A DNA stretch of 41,938 nucleotides from a bacterium (GCA_030622545.1 JAUXGA010000017.1:1-41938); one strand, 5' to 3'; counted from the first letter of the stretch, positions 15,907-24,516 are shown. Notes: a model not told the origin generated them from the letters alone. Translations and numbers: made by a program.

Positions 15907-17728
15907 GCATTTCCGCGGGCAAAAATCCGCCCTTTCAGTGATTCTCATCATCCTGACAGCGGTTATTGTCTTCGCACCCGCGCCCAGCTTCTCCTCTGGG
16001 AGAGGCCGAGTCGGGCAGGCGCCGAACTACCCGACCCAGTTTCCCCTGATAGAAGATACCAAGCTGGTCATGGTTGGGGAACCTGTCGTGACTTTGACCG
16101 GAGAACAAAAGGCGATTATCTCCTTCAAAACAGCCATGCCATGTCCGGCCACTCGAATTTATGTTGGCATCTTCGAACCTGACCAGCAACTGCCGCTGCC
16201 CCGCTATCGCCACCTGTCGAAAGAAGACCTCAAGGAATACAGCACCCAGCATCAAGTCACCATCGACCTTAAAAGGCTGATGCGAAAAAGCGTTGATGTG
16301 TCAGGCCTGAAAGAAAAAGGCGGCGGTATCGTCGCGTATCGCATCGAAATCTACAACCCTAACAAAGCCACAGCTTGTTTCTACGATCGGCGTTTCGCAT
16401 TCCGTGACATATCAATCGTTCCCACGATTATCGAAGGCCCGTTCGTGGATATGATTTCAGAAACCAGCGCGATGATTTCTTGGGACACGGATTTGCCTGT
16501 CTCCGGAAGTGTGCATATTGATGGCCGCGTCATTCCCGCAGGCAACAACACGCCAACAACGCACTTCGAGGTTGATGTTACTAATCTTGAACCCGGCAAG
16601 GTCTATCCGTATCACGCGGAAATCAGCGCGGACGCATTCGCGACATCAAGCCGCGACTATTCCTTCCGCACTCCCGAACGTGATGCGACTTCTTTCACCT
16701 TCGCGGTTATGGGTGATTGCAGACAGGGAATCGGCGGCGGCGAGAGAGATTTTGGCGGCGTTAATCTGAAAACATTGCGCAAATTCCTGATAGATACCTA
16801 CCATGACGATTCCGATTTCATCATCATCACCGGCGACCTCGTGGACGGCTACACCACCAGCGTATTGGATTTCCGAATGCAATTGAAATCCTTCAAAAAT
16901 GCCTGCGAACCCGTAGGGCATTACCTTACCATCTACGAAGTCATGGGCAACCACGATGTGGTTGTTGACAAATACGACGATGGAAGTAAATGGAGCATTC
17001 GATTCGACAAGCAAGGTGATGTCAGCAGTGAAGCGATTTTTGCGGATGTTTTTGTCAATCCGACAAACGGCCCGATGCCGCGAGTAACCGGAGCGCCCAC
17101 TTACAAGGAAAATGTTTACTATTTTGACTACGGCAATAGCCGCTTCGTCGTCATGAACAATAATTACTGGTGGGCAGACAGACCCGAAGATTTGGGCGGC
17201 AATTTAGAAGGCTACGTTTTGGATGATCAGTTTGAATGGCTGAAAAAAATCTTCACCGAAACGGCCGCGAATCCATCGGTGCAGCATCTGTTCCTCGCAG
17301 CGCAGGAACCCATGTTTCCCAACAGCGGACACACAAAAGATGCCATGTGGTATCACGGCGGCGACCCGGACAAAAATTGGGGGCACGACCGCACCTATGT
17401 CGTCGAGCGCCGCGATGAAATCTGGCAGGCGTTCGTCGAAACAGGAAAAGCGGTTGCAGGATTTTTCGGAGATGAGCATGGTTATTGCCGCATGCTTGTC
17501 TCGCCGGATTATGATTCAAGATTCGCGCACGAAGCATGGCATATCGTTTCCGCCGGAGCGGGCGCGCCCTACTATGCCCAATCAAAAGATGTTCCGTGGA
17601 CGAACTGGGTGAAAGCTTTTAGCACGCAGCTCAATTACGCTCTTATCAAAGTTTACGGTCAGAGAGTCTCACTCGAAGCGCGCAACTTCACCGGCGAAAT
17701 CATCGACGAGGCGGTTCTGGTCGAGTAA
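15893..17728 (+). CDS. Exported calcineurin-like metallophosphoesterase with Fn3-like domain
   Basis: A 611-residue phosphoesterase. The start at 15893 gives a signal peptide or anchor (SVILIILTAVIVFAPAPSFS after a basic MERYKHFRGQKS). Around residue 175-265 lies an Fn3-like module (TSAMISWDTDLPVSGSVHIDG ... LEPGKVYPYHAEI), as found in front of purple acid phosphatase-type enzymes. Then the two-metal catalytic domain: FAVMGDCRQG, IIITGDLVDG and VMGNHDVV give the usual D, D and N-H ligands; AAQEPMFPNSGH and GFFGDEHGYCRM stand where the later His ligands come. Q in AAQEP replaces the more usual H, so one ligand may differ. It acts outside the cytoplasm on an unknown phosphoester. It is coupled to the DUF3795 gene by overlap. 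Confidence 0.88.
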   Translation: MERYKHFRGQKSALSVILIILTAVIVFAPAPSFSSGRGRVGQAPNYPTQFPLIEDTKLVMVGEPVVTLTGEQKAIISFKTAMPCPATRIYVGIFEPDQQLPLPRYRHLSKEDLKEYSTQHQVTIDLKRLMRKSVDVSGLKEKGGGIVAYRIEIYNPNKATACFYDRRFAFRDISIVPTIIEGPFVDMISETSAMISWDTDLPVSGSVHIDGRVIPAGNNTPTTHFEVDVTNLEPGKVYPYHAEISADAFATSSRDYSFRTPERDATSFTFAVMGDCRQGIGGGERDFGGVNLKTLRKFLIDTYHDDSDFIIITGDLVDGYTTSVLDFRMQLKSFKNACEPVGHYLTIYEVMGNHDVVVDKYDDGSKWSIRFDKQGDVSSEAIFADVFVNPTNGPMPRVTGAPTYKENVYYFDYGNSRFVVMNNNYWWADRPEDLGGNLEGYVLDDQFEWLKKIFTETAANPSVQHLFLAAQEPMFPNSGHTKDAMWYHGGDPDKNWGHDRTYVVERRDEIWQAFVETGKAVAGFFGDEHGYCRMLVSPDYDSRFAHEAWHIVSAGAGAPYYAQSKDVPWTNWVKAFSTQLNYALIKVYGQRVSLEARNFTGEIIDEAVLVE

Positions 17729-17812
17729 CGGCCATCTCTTAAATGAAACATTTCCCGAAACAGCCGCTCTGATTCATAAGGAAAGGGTTATTTCTCACTG
17801 CGGAGGATAGAT

Positions 17813-18709
17813 ATGAAAAAGGGTCTGTTTATCGTTTTTCTCGTGGCTATGTTGGCCGCGCCAGCTTGGGCACACACCGAACGTTTCGACAAGGTGATTG
17901 ACAAGGCGTTCGACGCTTCCGGGCTGAGCCGGGTCAGTATCAAAGCCGAGAACTTGCGGGTAGAGGGTTGGGATATCGATTCGGTCGTCATTCATGCCGA
18001 GTACCACGTCAAACGAACCGGTTGGTTCCTGTCTGGGACTGAATCCTACGATCTCGATATTCGAAAATCAGGTTCGACACTCCGAATCTGGGAAGAGCAA
18101 GAAGGCTCCGGCATCTTCGGCATTATGATGAACCGCACCTCCCGCAATCGAGTCGTGGTTCGGGTGCCTCATAGCATCACGGTGGACGTAAAGGGAGACG
18201 ACTGTTCTCTTAGTCTCTTGGATTTGAGCGGCTCTGTCCGTGTGGAATTTGATGATGGCCGCCTGCGCGCCGAAAATATCACTGGGCCGGAATTCCGCGT
18301 ACACTTCTCGGACGGCAGCGCGAAACTTTATCAGATTCAAACGTCATTGGACGTCGAATTCGATGACGGTCGATTTCAACTTCGTGACGGCGAGCTTTCG
18401 TGCTTAAGATTACACTTCTCAGACGGGCGCGCGGAGTTAGATGCAGGCATCTCCGGCGAAGGACCTTACCGGGTGCGCTTCGATGACGGACGGTTCGATT
18501 GGACTTTCCCCGAAGGCACCGCCGCTGACATTGAAGCTAAAATGTCGGACGGCGCTATCACGACCGATTTTCCGGGCTTGAAACGGAATCGCCATCGCGA
18601 CAATTTCTATTATTCTTTGGGCGGCGGCGGGCCATCGATCAACATCCGGGGAGAAGACGGCCACATTTATCTCGAAGCCTACCCGGAAATGAAAAAGCGA
18701 GTCGATTAA
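17813..18709 (+). CDS. Secreted DUF4097-like repeat protein
   Basis: A 298-residue exported protein with a signal peptide ending AAPAWA. The remainder is a series of short beta strands in which FDDGR (four times with small changes) and FSDG (three times) alternate about every 25 residues, e.g. VEFDDGRLRAENI, VHFSDGSAKLYQI, VEFDDGRFQLRDG, LHFSDGRAELDAG. This is the right-handed beta-helix style of DUF4097/adhesin-like proteins, which are often found with envelope-stress genes, but no regulatory partner is present here. CGGAGGATAGAT before the ATG gives a good ribosome site. It has 84 bp between it and the phosphoesterase gene and may be in the same transcript. A terminator overlaps its stop. 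Confidence 0.8.
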   Translation: MKKGLFIVFLVAMLAAPAWAHTERFDKVIDKAFDASGLSRVSIKAENLRVEGWDIDSVVIHAEYHVKRTGWFLSGTESYDLDIRKSGSTLRIWEEQEGSGIFGIMMNRTSRNRVVVRVPHSITVDVKGDDCSLSLLDLSGSVRVEFDDGRLRAENITGPEFRVHFSDGSAKLYQIQTSLDVEFDDGRFQLRDGELSCLRLHFSDGRAELDAGISGEGPYRVRFDDGRFDWTFPEGTAADIEAKMSDGAITTDFPGLKRNRHRDNFYYSLGGGGPSINIRGEDGHIYLEAYPEMKKRVD

Positions 18710-18725
18710 ACTCGCTTCCATTTTA
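18695..18725 (+). terminator. Terminator overlapping the stop codon of the DUF4097-like gene
   Basis: AAGCGAGT pairs with ACTCGCTT around CGATTAA, which contains the end of the coding frame; TCCATTTTAT follows. Last codons and terminator share sequence. Confidence 0.65.
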
Positions 18726-18729
18726 TATT

Positions 18730-18756
18730 GCGGTGTTGGCTGCTTGCAGCCGACCC
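18730..18756 (+). repeat. 27-bp hairpin repeat, left copy beside the GNAT gene
   Basis: Identical over 27 bp to 19522-19548. Its core TTGGCTGCTTGCAGCCGACC folds back on itself with a two-base tip and one G-T pair. The two copies are direct repeats around the acetyltransferase gene. Confidence 0.8.
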
Positions 18757-18760
18757 ATTT

Positions 18761-18926
18761 CTCGCCGCGAGTGAGTGCCTTGAGCCTCTCGCGCAAAACC
18801 ACCCCTCGCCGAGCCGGGTTCAGCGCAAAATACTGTCCAACACACCGATGAAGTCTCCGCGCGTAACCCGGCCGGAATCTCTCACGTCGCCTCGCCGCGA
18901 GTGGGTGCCCTCACCTCTCGCGCAAA
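18761..18926 (+). repeat. Three-part block of GC-rich intergenic repeats
   Basis: Two similar elements, 18761-18797 and 18891-18926 (both CTCGCCGCGAGTG then GTGCC, ending CTCTCGCGCAAA), flank a 74-bp element, 18805-18878. That element starts GCCGAGCCGGGTTCAGCGC and ends GCGCGTAACCCGGCCGGAAT; the two ends are inverted copies of each other, and its match lies at 27751-27822. The block fills the gap between the DUF4097-like gene and the stop of the GNAT gene. Confidence 0.75.
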
Positions 18927-18931
18927 CCAAC

Positions 18932-19498
18932 TCAATTCTTAATCACATACCTCATAATCGGCCTCGTTGGAGAGCGCCGCAGAACTTGTTTGAAACCCGC
19001 CTTGCGATACGCCGCCGCTAAACCGTGATACGCAAACACATCAGGCGTCGAACCTTTTTTCGGTTCAATCGCATAACCTTCGACGATTTTGCCGCCCTGC
19101 TTCCGAACGTATTGGATTGCGGCTTTCAAAAGCTTCACTGAAACTCCCTGATGGCGAAATGGTTTTGCGATGAAAAAGCAGACGACTGACCAGACCGGTT
19201 TATCATCCACAGGCTTCAAAATCCGTGAGCGCTGCAACAACGTAAAAACTTCCCTCGGCGCGACCGAACACCATCCCACCGGTTCATCATCCGCGTAAGC
19301 GATTATCCCCGGAACCTCACCTGAGTTCACGATTTTTTTTATCGCTCGCTTATTGCCAGCGCCCTTTTGCTTCTCGAACTCAGCACGCGTCAATCGAAAC
19401 CACATGCACCAGCACCCCCCGCACGCCCCCTTCGGCCCAAAAAGCTTCTCAAAATCTTTCCAATTTTCTGCTGTCAGTGGATGAAAAGTCAACTTCAT
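18932..19498 (-). CDS. GNAT-family N-acetyltransferase
   Basis: A 188-residue acetyl-CoA-dependent acetyltransferase. The central motif A of the GNAT fold is SVVCFFIAKPFRHQGVSVKLLKAAIQYV, where the RHQGVS turn is the pyrophosphate-binding loop (usual form R/Q-x-x-G-x-G/A). A GWCSVAPREVF strand precedes it, and YAIEPKKGSTPDVFAYHGLAAAYRKAGF is the C-terminal part with the YRKAGF signature. The N-terminal stretch GACGGCWCMWFRL is Cys- and Trp-rich and typical of one GNAT subgroup often annotated only as acetyltransferase. GAGG lies six bases before the ATG. The substrate cannot be predicted. The gene sits alone, bracketed by identical 27-bp repeats. Confidence 0.85.
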   Translation of the reverse strand: MKLTFHPLTAENWKDFEKLFGPKGACGGCWCMWFRLTRAEFEKQKGAGNKRAIKKIVNSGEVPGIIAYADDEPVGWCSVAPREVFTLLQRSRILKPVDDKPVWSVVCFFIAKPFRHQGVSVKLLKAAIQYVRKQGGKIVEGYAIEPKKGSTPDVFAYHGLAAAYRKAGFKQVLRRSPTRPIMRYVIKN

Positions 19499-19521
19499 CT
19501 TCTACCTCATAATAAATACTC

Positions 19522-19548
19522 GCGGTGTTGGCTGCTTGCAGCCGACCC
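19522..19548 (+). repeat. 27-bp hairpin repeat, right copy beside the GNAT gene
   Basis: Exact copy of 18730-18756 in the same orientation, 24 bp before the GNAT start codon on the other strand, so it lies in that gene's leader or promoter. Confidence 0.8.
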
Positions 19549-19584
19549 TAAAAATACTAGGCAATACGCTCCCGCGTATTGTAC

Positions 19585-20634
19585 CTATAAAGGAGAAGGA
19601 CGAAGAAGAATGATGAGAATGAACGCGAAAACAACTATTAGAATCACTTGAAGTGGTTTTAGCAGTCTAAGAACAACAAGAGCACCCAACAATATTGCTA
19701 TGAAGATTCCTGCAAAGGTGAGATAATCTAAAGAAAAAGCATTGCGACCGATTATGAAGAGAAAGAAGATGAGACCGACAGAAAAATACTGGAAAAGTAC
19801 TCCGAATACTTTTCTAAAAAATCTGCGTTGCGATTCTCGTTTTTTCTTTTTACTGGAATCCGCACTCTTCATTTCTTCAAAGGAGCCTAAGTGTTCCATT
19901 AGCGTGAAAAGTCGCCCTATTTTCTCCGTTACAATTCCCCTAAAATTCCTGATTCGGTCATCCCAATTGCCTTCTTCACCGAATAGAGCATCTGCCTCTT
20001 CAATAACTGTTGGTGCGCCATATTGTTCAGACATTTCGGATGCGTTAAAAATGTCCTTCAGCATTTTAAAACTGTCGGCGTCCCACAGACGATATTCAGC
20101 TTTTGCTTCTTCCAACAATTCTAAAGAATCAACTCGAGTATCTCTGATACTCCTTCCCTTCTCAACTTGATTAGAAATCTTTTCCCTAGCCTCTGCTTGA
20201 GAGATGGTCAATTTCAGTTGTTTAGCGCCTATAACCTTTGCCTCATCATCGTGTCGACCTTCTTCCTGCTCTTGGTCTACATAGAGTTCTAAACGATTTC
20301 TTATTGATTCAAGTTTATCTATTCTTTCTTGTGCAAATTTGCGGAAATCTTGTATAAATTCTGCTAAAGTTGGCCTTTTGAGTTGACTAGAAACTGAACC
20401 ATAAACTGCTCCAATTCCTTGGTATTTGTTTGATACCTCGATTGAATTAAAGATTTTATCCAATAGTGTGGCATTAAACTCACTCCACTTGGTGAGCTCG
20501 GCTCGAGTTCTATCCAAGGATTCCTGCGAATTAATAGGAGCATCCTTTATTTCTTTTCCTTTCTGAATTTGAATATTGATTTTCTTTTCTGCTTCTTCAA
20601 GTGGAATCGTTAACTTTATTTGATTACGTTCCAT
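19585..20634 (-). CDS. Membrane protein with tandemly duplicated soluble domain
   Basis: A 349-residue protein I cannot assign with certainty. The first 250 residues are two copies of one helical domain, about 6-117 and 139-251. Paired landmarks are IKLTIPLEEAEKKI / LKLTISQAEAREKI, QIQKGKEIKD / QVEKGRSIRD, AELTKWSEFN / AEYRLWDADS, and LLDKIFNSIEVSNKY / MLKDIFNASEMSEQY. I know similar domains (EAxxxI, KGxxI, KWxxxN, IFxxxExxxxY) from N-termini of bacterial proteins with TIR-like or nucleotide-binding domains, a recollection I could not check. After a Lys/Arg-rich stretch (257-274) come three close hydrophobic helices (about 278-296, 303-322, 328-345). Sensor-like domains joined to a small membrane block resemble membrane effectors of immune systems. 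The gene is clearly more AT-rich than its neighbours, a sign of transfer. GAGG lies about nine bases before the ATG. Confidence 0.75.
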   Translation of the reverse strand: MERNQIKLTIPLEEAEKKINIQIQKGKEIKDAPINSQESLDRTRAELTKWSEFNATLLDKIFNSIEVSNKYQGIGAVYGSVSSQLKRPTLAEFIQDFRKFAQERIDKLESIRNRLELYVDQEQEEGRHDDEAKVIGAKQLKLTISQAEAREKISNQVEKGRSIRDTRVDSLELLEEAKAEYRLWDADSFKMLKDIFNASEMSEQYGAPTVIEEADALFGEEGNWDDRIRNFRGIVTEKIGRLFTLMEHLGSFEEMKSADSSKKKKRESQRRFFRKVFGVLFQYFSVGLIFFLFIIGRNAFSLDYLTFAGIFIAILLGALVVLRLLKPLQVILIVVFAFILIILLRPSPL

Positions 20635-20676
20635 TAGTTTCTACCTCGTTCTCTATGGTGTGAATATAATCTCATC

Positions 20677-23151
20677 TCACGATATCGCTACCGGATCGAC
20701 ATCAATTTCAATCTCAACGCCCGGTTCTCCGCGGGTGCGGCGGAATTCGTCGCGGGCTTGTTTGACCGCCCGGCGAAGATTTGCACCACTTTCATCTATC
20801 GCGCGCGCCGAACGCACAAGCAAGTGATACCGAATTTTGCCGCGCAGTTTATACAGAATCGCCGGAGCAGGGCCCAATGTTTCGACGCCGTTCCCTTGCT
20901 TAATCAGCGAACGGAAACGCAGCGCGGCTTTTGCAACTTTGCTTTCTTCTTTCCCCGCAAACTTCACCAACACAAACCGCGCATAGGGAGGAAAATTCGC
21001 CGCTTCGCGTCTATGCAGTTCTTCCTCGGCCAGCTTCAGCCAGTCCTGTTCAATAACAGACTGCAACACCGGATGTTCCGGCGCGAGTGTTTGCAGCAGC
21101 ACCTTCCCCATGCGCCCTCGACGACCCGCGCGACCGGACGCTTGAATCAGCAACGCCGCGCCGCGCTCCGCCGCCCTGAAATCCGGATAAAAAAGTTCCG
21201 TGTCCGCCGACACCACACCGACTAATTGCACGCCCGGAAAATCCAATCCCTTCGCCACCATCTGCGTACCGAGCAAAATATCATAGTCGCCCGCTGCGAA
21301 TGCCGCTATCATTTTTCCATGCGCGCCTTGGCGGGACGTCGTGTCCAAATCCATGCGCAACAGTCGCGCGTCCGGAAAGTGGAGCGCGAGTTCTTCTTCT
21401 AACCGCTGCGTGCCGATGCCTTCATAGACGAATTCCGGCGCACTGCATCGCGGGCACGTGTCCGGCACTTCTTCGCGGCGGTCGCAATAATGACAGCGAA
21501 GGTTGCGACCTTTTCGGTGATAGGTTAAACTGACCGCGCAATCATCACACTCGGGGATAAATCCGCAACGGCGACAGATTAAAAACGGCGCGTACCCCCG
21601 GCGATTTTGAAGCAGTATCGCTTGAGCTCCATTCGAAAGAATCGTTTGAATTTCAGCGACCAATTCACCCGAAAGCGGCTCCAGTTTTTTATCTTCCTCT
21701 TGCTGGCGGGAAATGATATGTATCTCCGGCAACACCGACCCGCCGACTCTGTCGGGAAGTGTCAGCTGTTCGTATTTCCCTTGCCGCACTTGATAAAGCG
21801 ACTCCATACTGGGCGTGGCGCTGCCTAAAAGCGCGACCGCTCCTTCGAAATGCGCACGCACAAGCGCGGCATCGCGAGCGTGATAATGCGGCGCCGGTTC
21901 TTCCTGTTTGTAGCTCGCTTCCTGTTCTTCGTCAATGACGACAAGCCCGAGATTTTTCAGCGGTGCGAACACAGCGCTGCGCGCGCCAATCACGATCGGA
22001 TAGTCGCCGCGCAAAATTCCTCGCCATAAATCATAACGCACCGCCGGAGATTGCCCGCTGTGCTGAATCGCAACGCGATTACCGAATGCCGCGTGAAAAC
22101 GCGCCCACACGTGCGGCGTTAACGCAATTTCCGGTACTAACACGAGCGCAGTTCGCCCGGCTTGAAGCACGTCCTTTATCGCTTCGATATAGACCTGCGT
22201 CTTGCCGCTGCCGGTAACTCCATAGAGCAGAAACGCTTTGAATTTTTCGCTTGACAACGCAGGCTTGATTTTGGAAAGCGCATTTTCCTGCGCTTCGGTC
22301 AGTCGTTCCGGCGAAGAAATTTCGGGCGCTTTCTCACGCGACGGCTCCCACCGCGAGACTTCTTCGAGTCGCAACTGAAGAATTCCGGCGTTCAAAAGAA
22401 AGCCCAACGCTTGACGGCGTGCGGTCGAAGCTCCGCGCAGCAGTTCGACTCGCAGAATACCATCAGGTCCGGCTTCCATGACATCCCTAAGAACGCGCTG
22501 CTGACTGCGCTTGTCAAGACTCGCCAAAAGCGCGCTGGAGTCTTCGGATGCTTTATCCTCAGCGAGCGTAATGAACGCTTCCATCTTCGACTTGATGCGC
22601 GGCGGCAGAAGCACCGGTCGCAGTGAAATTATTCCGGCCTCTTTCAGACGGCGAACTTCCGGCAGCAAGCGCGAAACCCCAAGAGCTCGCCGAAGCGCCT
22701 GCGGCGTCAGCGACCCGGATTTCAGAGCGTCAATGACACGCTCGGCGTCCGCATGCCGGCTGCAATAGTCCCGCCATTTCTCTCCTGCCGGGTGCTTCTC
22801 AAGAATGAAACGCTGCTGCTCATCCAATGTGATTCCCGCCGGAAGAGCAGCCTTTAAAACATCCCCCCACGGACAAAGATAATAATCCGCCATCCAGCGC
22901 GTAAATCGTAAAAGCCCCGCGCTAAAAACCGGCTTGCCGTCCAAAATTTCCGAGACAGGTTTTGTGGCGCGTGCGTCAGGTGTTTTGTGTATTCCCACAA
23001 TAAAACCGGTGACGCGACGGTGCCCGAATGAAACAAGCACGCGCTGACCCGGCTGGGCGCGCGCGATAATTTCCTCCTTCAGGCCATAACTGAAAGAGCC
23101 CGGCACCGCCGGGACAACAACCTCCGCAGTCGCTGGATAATTTGCGGTTAT
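20677..23151 (-). CDS. priA: Primosomal protein N' / replication restart helicase PriA
   Basis: The 3'-5' helicase that reloads the replisome at collapsed forks. The sequence has the N-terminal DNA-binding region, Walker A GVTGSGKTQVYIE (about residue 311), Walker B DEEQ (DEEH in E. coli), the helicase motifs GSATPSMES, GTQMVAKGLDFP and QASGRAGRRGR, and the zinc-binding insert with eight Cys (CRRCGF ... CDDC ... CHYCDRR ... CPRC). Start problem: the first usual start codon is GTG at 23106, but homology continues upstream through ANYPATAEVVVPA, the standard PriA N-terminus. The only in-frame place to begin is an ATA at 23151-23149, which overlaps the der stop as ATAA. I extend the gene to it. 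Translation is coupled to der. About 824 residues. Confidence 0.93.
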   Translation of the reverse strand: MTANYPATAEVVVPAVPGSFSYGLKEEIIARAQPGQRVLVSFGHRRVTGFIVGIHKTPDARATKPVSEILDGKPVFSAGLLRFTRWMADYYLCPWGDVLKAALPAGITLDEQQRFILEKHPAGEKWRDYCSRHADAERVIDALKSGSLTPQALRRALGVSRLLPEVRRLKEAGIISLRPVLLPPRIKSKMEAFITLAEDKASEDSSALLASLDKRSQQRVLRDVMEAGPDGILRVELLRGASTARRQALGFLLNAGILQLRLEEVSRWEPSREKAPEISSPERLTEAQENALSKIKPALSSEKFKAFLLYGVTGSGKTQVYIEAIKDVLQAGRTALVLVPEIALTPHVWARFHAAFGNRVAIQHSGQSPAVRYDLWRGILRGDYPIVIGARSAVFAPLKNLGLVVIDEEQEASYKQEEPAPHYHARDAALVRAHFEGAVALLGSATPSMESLYQVRQGKYEQLTLPDRVGGSVLPEIHIISRQQEEDKKLEPLSGELVAEIQTILSNGAQAILLQNRRGYAPFLICRRCGFIPECDDCAVSLTYHRKGRNLRCHYCDRREEVPDTCPRCSAPEFVYEGIGTQRLEEELALHFPDARLLRMDLDTTSRQGAHGKMIAAFAAGDYDILLGTQMVAKGLDFPGVQLVGVVSADTELFYPDFRAAERGAALLIQASGRAGRRGRMGKVLLQTLAPEHPVLQSVIEQDWLKLAEEELHRREAANFPPYARFVLVKFAGKEESKVAKAALRFRSLIKQGNGVETLGPAPAILYKLRGKIRYHLLVRSARAIDESGANLRRAVKQARDEFRRTRGEPGVEIEIDVDPVAIS

Positions 23152-24464
23152 TTGTTTCGAAATCTCAGGCGTAGCGGCACTCCTTCGAATCCGTAAGCTT
23201 CACGCAGCCTGCGGGAAAGAAAACGCTTGTACGGCTCATAGACAAGTTCGGGATGGTGGGAGAAGAAAGCGAATGTCGGCGGTTCAATCTCGACTTGCGT
23301 CATGTAAGTCTGTCGCATGTCTTTGCCTTTCGTCGAGGGCGGTGGGCGATGCTTCATGACGGCTTCAAGGAAACGGTTCAATTCGGCGGTCGAAATGCGT
23401 TTCTGTCGTTCTTCAAAAACGCGAATGGCGGTTTCCAAAAGGCGGTGAATGCGCGTCTTTTTCAACGCGGAAATAAAAAGAATCGGTATATAACTGTAGG
23501 TAGCAAGGCGTTCGCGCAGATCTTTCTCGAAACGAATCGCTGTGTGTTCATCTTTTTTCACTAAATCCCATTTATTCAAAGCGAAAATTAAACCTTTACC
23601 GAGCACCGCCGCCTGTTCGAGTACTTCAACATCCTGCGCGACAACCCCGTCAACCGCGTCAATCATAATCACCGTGACATCGCATTCGCGAATAGCGCGC
23701 TTGCTTCGCAGCGTGCAGAAAAATTCGACCGCTTCTTTTATTTTCGTGCGTCGCCGCAAACCTGCCGTGTCAATTAGCGTCATTTTCTGACCGTAGTAGG
23801 TCAAGATAGAATCCAAGCTGTCGCGCGTCGTTCCGGCGACAGGTGTGACAACTCGTTCCGGCCGACCTAAAAGCGCATTCACCAGCGACGACTTGCCGAC
23901 ATTCGGGCGACCGACAACCGCGATACGCGGGCGAGGCCGAGCGACTTCCTCGCCGGAACCGGCTTTAGGCAGCTTTTCCACAATCGCATCGAGAAACTCA
24001 GCGACCCCTCGGCCTCCGACCGCGCTGCATGCGAAAGGTTCGCCCATCCCCAAGGAATAAAAGCCGGCAACTTCGGGTTCGAGTTTCGCGCCGTCCACTT
24101 TATTGACGACGAAAATCACCGGCTTATTGCCGCGCTGCAAAATCCGCGCGATGTCGATATCCACATCCGAAACACCGATGTGTGCATCAGCAACGAACAT
24201 CACAATAGCGCATTCATCAAGCGCAAACATCACCTGCTCTCGGATAGCCTGTTCGAAAATGTTGCCCGAGGACGGCACCCATCCACCGGTATCCATCACC
24301 AGAAAATTTCGACCGTTCCATTCGGCTTCAGCTAAATGGCGGTCGCGGGTCACGCCGGATTCGGCGGCGGTCACAGCTTTGCGGCTACCGATTATGCGAT
24401 TGAAAAGCGTGGATTTGCCCACATTCGGGCGTCCCACGATAGCGACAACAGGAAGAGACATCAT
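23148..24464 (-). CDS. der: Ribosome-associated GTPase Der (EngA)
   Basis: An essential GTPase with two G domains that helps mature the 50S subunit. At 438 residues it is the normal length. The first G domain starts VAIVGRPNVGKSTLFNRI with DTGGW as G3 and NKVD as G4. The second has IAVVGRPNVGKSSLVNALLG, DTAGLRRR and NKWD. The C-terminal KH-like domain carries KGKDMRQTYMTQVEIEPPTFAFFSHHPELV and ends RLRFRNK. Two adjacent ATG codons (24464 and 24461) are both possible starts. The gene is first in a der-priA operon with a near-consensus promoter 24 bp upstream. Confidence 0.97.
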   Translation of the reverse strand: MMSLPVVAIVGRPNVGKSTLFNRIIGSRKAVTAAESGVTRDRHLAEAEWNGRNFLVMDTGGWVPSSGNIFEQAIREQVMFALDECAIVMFVADAHIGVSDVDIDIARILQRGNKPVIFVVNKVDGAKLEPEVAGFYSLGMGEPFACSAVGGRGVAEFLDAIVEKLPKAGSGEEVARPRPRIAVVGRPNVGKSSLVNALLGRPERVVTPVAGTTRDSLDSILTYYGQKMTLIDTAGLRRRTKIKEAVEFFCTLRSKRAIRECDVTVIMIDAVDGVVAQDVEVLEQAAVLGKGLIFALNKWDLVKKDEHTAIRFEKDLRERLATYSYIPILFISALKKTRIHRLLETAIRVFEERQKRISTAELNRFLEAVMKHRPPPSTKGKDMRQTYMTQVEIEPPTFAFFSHHPELVYEPYKRFLSRRLREAYGFEGVPLRLRFRNK

Positions 24465-24487
24465 TTCTCACAGTTTAAGTATGGCTC

Positions 24488-24516
24488 AATATACAATAAC
24501 GAATGGTGCTTGTCAA
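24488..24516 (-). promoter_or_regulatory. Near-consensus sigma70-type promoter of der-priA
   Basis: On the minus strand: a perfect TTGACA (24516-24511), a 17-bp spacer, and TATATT (24493-24488). The predicted start lies about 15 bp before the der start codon, so the leader is very short. Confidence 0.8.

Noticed and set aside
18761-18926. The regularly spaced CTCGCCG elements as a CRISPR or an integron attC array.
   Set aside because: Only two to three diverged copies, unequal spacing, self-folding units, and no cas or integron integrase genes nearby.
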